Shown here piece after piece: positions 22,526-24,425 of a DNA stretch of 24,425 bases (position 1 is the stretch's first letter; each line of letters begins with the position of its first letter). The stretch spans positions 1 to 24,425 of the forward strand of contig SDNV01000031.1 in assembly GCA_004524515.1 (NCBI GenBank), read 5' to 3'. The position numbers were made by a program, and so were the translations under genes. The stretch comes from Promethearchaeota archaeon. Its GTDB lineage: Archaea; Asgardarchaeota; Lokiarchaeia; Sigynarchaeales; SOKP01. The notes under the pieces were generated by a model. That model worked only from the letters and a program-made list of their open reading frames with translations. It did no database searches and was not told where the DNA came from.

Positions 22526-23602
22526 ATGGATGTTGGAGTAATTGCTGCAAGTGGTTATGCGGGGGGAGAAGCTGTAAGATTATTAAGCTCTCATCCTAAT
22601 GTAAATTTAAATTATATTACTTCTCGTAAACTGATATCCAAATATTTTCACTCAGTCTATCCAAATATGCGAAAGATATCAAATCTTAAATTTGAAGAAT
22701 ATAATATAGAAAAAGCAAAAGAAAAATGTGATATAATTTTTTTAGCGGTCCCCCATGGAATTTCACAGAATATGGTCCCTGAATTATTAGAATCAGGTTT
22801 AAAAGTAATTGATTTAAGTGCAGATTTTAGAATAAAGGATACAAATATATATAAAAAATATTATAAAAAGGAGCATTCTCATCCGGATTTATTAAATAAA
22901 GCGGTTTATGGATTACCTGAATTACATCGTGAAGAGATTAAAAGTTCTAATCTTATAGCTGTAGCAGGGTGCCATGCTTCAAGTGCAATATATGGGTTAT
23001 ATCCTCTGATTAATGAAAATCTAATTCAAGTTGATAATATTATAGTTGATTCCAAAACAGGTTCTTCCGGTTCTGGAGCAAGTATTAATGAATCAACCCA
23101 TCATCCAATTAGAGCTAATAGTATCCGCCCATATAAGATGACAGGTCATAGACATACCGCCGAAATAGAGCAAGAATTAATGCTTGTTTTACAAAATAAT
23201 AAAAACTTAAAAATCCCCATTAAAGTTGGATTTTCTGCTCATGCTGTTAATTTAGTTAGAGGGATTTTATCCACTTCACATGTCTTTTTTGAAGAGACTA
23301 AGGAAATTGATGAAAAAATTTTATTTAAAGCATATAGAAAAGTATATGATAAGGAACCTTTTATACGTTTGGTTAATCAAAAAACAGGAATATTTAGATT
23401 GCCAGATCCTAAAGTAATTATCGGTACAAATTATTCAGATGTAGGATTTCAAATCGATGAGCGGATGAACAGGATAGTGGTTTTGTGTGCCATCGATAAT
23501 TTGGTTAAGGGAACTGCTGGGAATGCAATCCAGTGTATGAATATAATGTGCGGTTTTTCTGAGTCCGCAGGACTTGAATTTCCAGGATTTTTCCCGTTAT
23601 AG
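22526..23602 (+). CDS. N-acetyl-gamma-glutamyl-phosphate reductase / LysW-linked LysY-type reductase
   Basis: A 358-residue NADPH-dependent reductase of the ArgC/LysY family. It reduces an acyl phosphate on the gamma- or delta-carboxyl of a protected Glu or 2-aminoadipate to the semialdehyde. The N terminus has VIAASGYAGGEAVRLL (family GASGYTGGE). The catalytic Cys is C149 in AVAGCHASSAIYGLYPL, and further blocks are SKTGSSGSGAS, HHPIRANSIRPYKMTGHRHTAEIEQE and NLVKGTAGNAIQ. The archaeal-type features suggest a LysW-dependent LysY/ArgC enzyme for lysine or arginine, but no LysW, LysZ or LysX is in the window. The ATG at 22526 matches the family start; ATG at 22508 would add six residues. A TATA-like AAATTTATA at about 22492-22501 is correctly placed for a leaderless start at 22526. 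Confidence 0.9.
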   Translation: MDVGVIAASGYAGGEAVRLLSSHPNVNLNYITSRKLISKYFHSVYPNMRKISNLKFEEYNIEKAKEKCDIIFLAVPHGISQNMVPELLESGLKVIDLSADFRIKDTNIYKKYYKKEHSHPDLLNKAVYGLPELHREEIKSSNLIAVAGCHASSAIYGLYPLINENLIQVDNIIVDSKTGSSGSGASINESTHHPIRANSIRPYKMTGHRHTAEIEQELMLVLQNNKNLKIPIKVGFSAHAVNLVRGILSTSHVFFEETKEIDEKILFKAYRKVYDKEPFIRLVNQKTGIFRLPDPKVIIGTNYSDVGFQIDERMNRIVVLCAIDNLVKGTAGNAIQCMNIMCGFSESAGLEFPGFFPL

Positions 23603-23631
23603 ATATTAGTTAAAAATTTATGATACAAGGC

Positions 23632-23844
23632 TTAATAAAAAGTAATTATTATAGCTATAGCTATTGGGATTAAGCATAATAAACAAATACAACTTAAAAA
23701 ACTATTTCTCCACTTCATATAGCGATTTGGATCTAATATCATTCCACAATGGGGACATCTCTTTAAAGTGACATCATTAATTTTTGTTTGGCAATTAAAA
23801 CATTGAAAAATTTCATTTTTATTTTTTGACTTAAAGTTTGTCAT
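23632..23844 (-). CDS. Small zinc-ribbon protein with one C-terminal membrane segment
   Basis: A 70-residue protein. It has a zinc ribbon CFNC and CPHCG (two CxxC pairs, about residues 15-34), a short basic linker and a hydrophobic segment (SCICLLCLIPIAIAIIITF) that reads as a single TM helix at the C terminus. This makes it a tail-anchored protein in layout, of the sort that a Get3-type factor could handle. ATG at 23844 is preferred; TTG at 23859 would add five residues. It ends 29 nt from the argC/lysY stop on the opposite strand. Function unknown. Confidence 0.62.
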   Translation of the reverse strand: MTNFKSKNKNEIFQCFNCQTKINDVTLKRCPHCGMILDPNRYMKWRNSFLSCICLLCLIPIAIAIIITFY

Positions 23845-23950
23845 ATTAAGAATTCCCAAAATTGAAATTTTGATGATTCTTATTCTAGTATGATCTTTAA
23901 ATAAAATATAATTTTAAAACAATTGCTAAAAATAGGAATTAAAAATTAAT

Positions 23951-24425
23951 ATGTCTGGATATATCGGTAAAAGTATTAGAATGGAAAGAATTATGAATAG
24001 GGAAACCGGAAAAACGATTATAGTTCCCATGGATCATGGCTTGACAGTAGGACCAATCAAGGGACTTGAGAATAATTTGGGTGATGTAGTTAATAAAATT
24101 GCTTTAGGTGGGGCAAATGCCGTATTAGGGCATATTGGAATCCCTTTATATGCCCATAGAGGGTATGGTCCAGATATCGGTTTAATATTACATTTATCTG
24201 GCTCAACCTCTTTGAGTCCCTCATCCAACTATAAAGTGCTAGTGAATACTGTGCTAGAAGCTGTGAAATTAGGTGCGGATGGTGTTTCACTTCACATAAA
24301 TATAGGGACGCAATCTGATCCTGAGATGCTTGAAATCTTAGGGAAAGTTTCAAGAGAATGTAGAGAGTTTGGGATGCCCCTATTAGCAATGATGTACCCA
24401 AGGGGTGAAAATATTGAAGATGAAT
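23951..24425 (+). CDS. Class I aldolase of the DhnA/ADH-synthase type, 5' part (2-amino-3,7-dideoxy-D-threo-hept-6-ulosonate synthase likely)
   Basis: The gene runs off the right edge after 158 codons. It begins [20 protein letters not shown], then [56 protein letters not shown] and LHINIG, ending with [15 protein letters not shown]. This is the archaeal class I aldolase family, in which the shikimate-bypass enzyme (MJ0400 type) makes 6-deoxy-5-ketofructose-derived ADH for 3-dehydroquinate in aromatic amino acid synthesis. The HLSGSTS and MMYPRG motifs favour this over fructose-bisphosphate aldolase, but the Schiff-base Lys is outside the window, so the split from the aldolase of glycolysis is not certain. 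It follows the argC/lysY region and so sits in an amino acid biosynthesis setting. Confidence 0.82.
   Translation, partial: MSGYIGKSIRMERIMNRETGKTIIVPMDHGLTVGPIKGLENNLGDVVNKIALGGANAVLGHIGIPLYAHRGYGPDIGLILHLSGSTSLSPSSNYKVLVNTVLEAVKLGADGVSLHINIGTQSDPEMLEILGKVSRECREFGMPLLAMMYPRGENIEDE

Noticed and set aside
24034..24401. Two open frames on the minus strand opposite the aldolase gene
   Set aside because: The plus-strand aldolase is strongly conserved in sequence; the minus frames show no family pattern.
1..24425. CRISPR arrays, insertion sequences and rRNA genes
   Set aside because: No regularly spaced direct repeats, transposase-like genes or rRNA-like stretches were seen on either strand.

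Overview
The window is archaeal. It encodes aRF1, TFB, RpoP (Rpb12), aIF2-beta, NMD3, RIO1, a Pno1/Dim2-type KH protein, a PAC2-family chaperone, archaeal-type 4-phosphopantoate--beta-alanine ligase and an initiator tRNA with bulge-helix-bulge introns. The DNA is very AT-rich, starts are often near-leaderless (TTG/GTG included), and AT-rich TATA-like boxes lie about 25-30 nt upstream of several genes. A Roadblock/LC7-like protein, a CxxC-bearing Get3-type ATPase, an RPA32-like OB-winged-helix protein, an Sws1-like SWIM protein and FtsZ together fit an Asgard (Promethearchaeota), possibly Lokiarchaeia-like, genome best. That placement is an inference from gene content, not from phylogeny.

Layout. 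1-1849: coenzyme A genes (3' end of ketopantoate reductase, and phosphopantothenate synthetase) flanking a Naa10/RimI-type acetyltransferase. 1948-5271: aRF1, a Get3/ArsA ATPase and, convergent to it, a TtuA/Ncs6-type tRNA thiolase. 5327-8013: a site-2-protease-like membrane metalloprotease and an unknown protein. 8128-8297: initiator tRNA-Met interrupted by three introns. 8440-9186: RPA32-like protein. 9279-12402: a tight translation and ribosome-assembly operon, aIF2-beta, DUF424, NMD3, RIO1, Pno1/Dim2. 12405-13926: a small unknown gene and FtsZ. 14050-16589: a translationally coupled pair, a fold-type III PLP enzyme that lacks the usual catalytic Cys and a GT4 glycosyltransferase. 16633-18251: SWIM-domain protein, stand-alone ThiI-like PP-loop protein and a YkgJ-type Cys-cluster protein. 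18471-20751: PAC2 protein, RpoP and TFB. 21074-22277: zinc-finger protein and Roadblock/LC7-like protein. 22526-24425: ArgC/LysY reductase, a small zinc-ribbon membrane protein and the 5' part of an aldolase of the ADH-synthase type (aromatic amino acid pathway).

The dominant theme is information processing: initiation (tRNAi, aIF2-beta), termination (aRF1), tRNA thiolation (TtuA, perhaps the ThiI-like protein), large-subunit (NMD3) and small-subunit (RIO1, Pno1) maturation, and transcription (TFB, RpoP). The strongest unusual observation is the initiator tRNA gene: introns at 37/38, 46/47 and 59/60, each with a perfect 3-4-3 bulge-helix-bulge, that splice into a complete tRNA with an encoded CCA. 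No mobile elements, CRISPR arrays or rRNA genes were seen.
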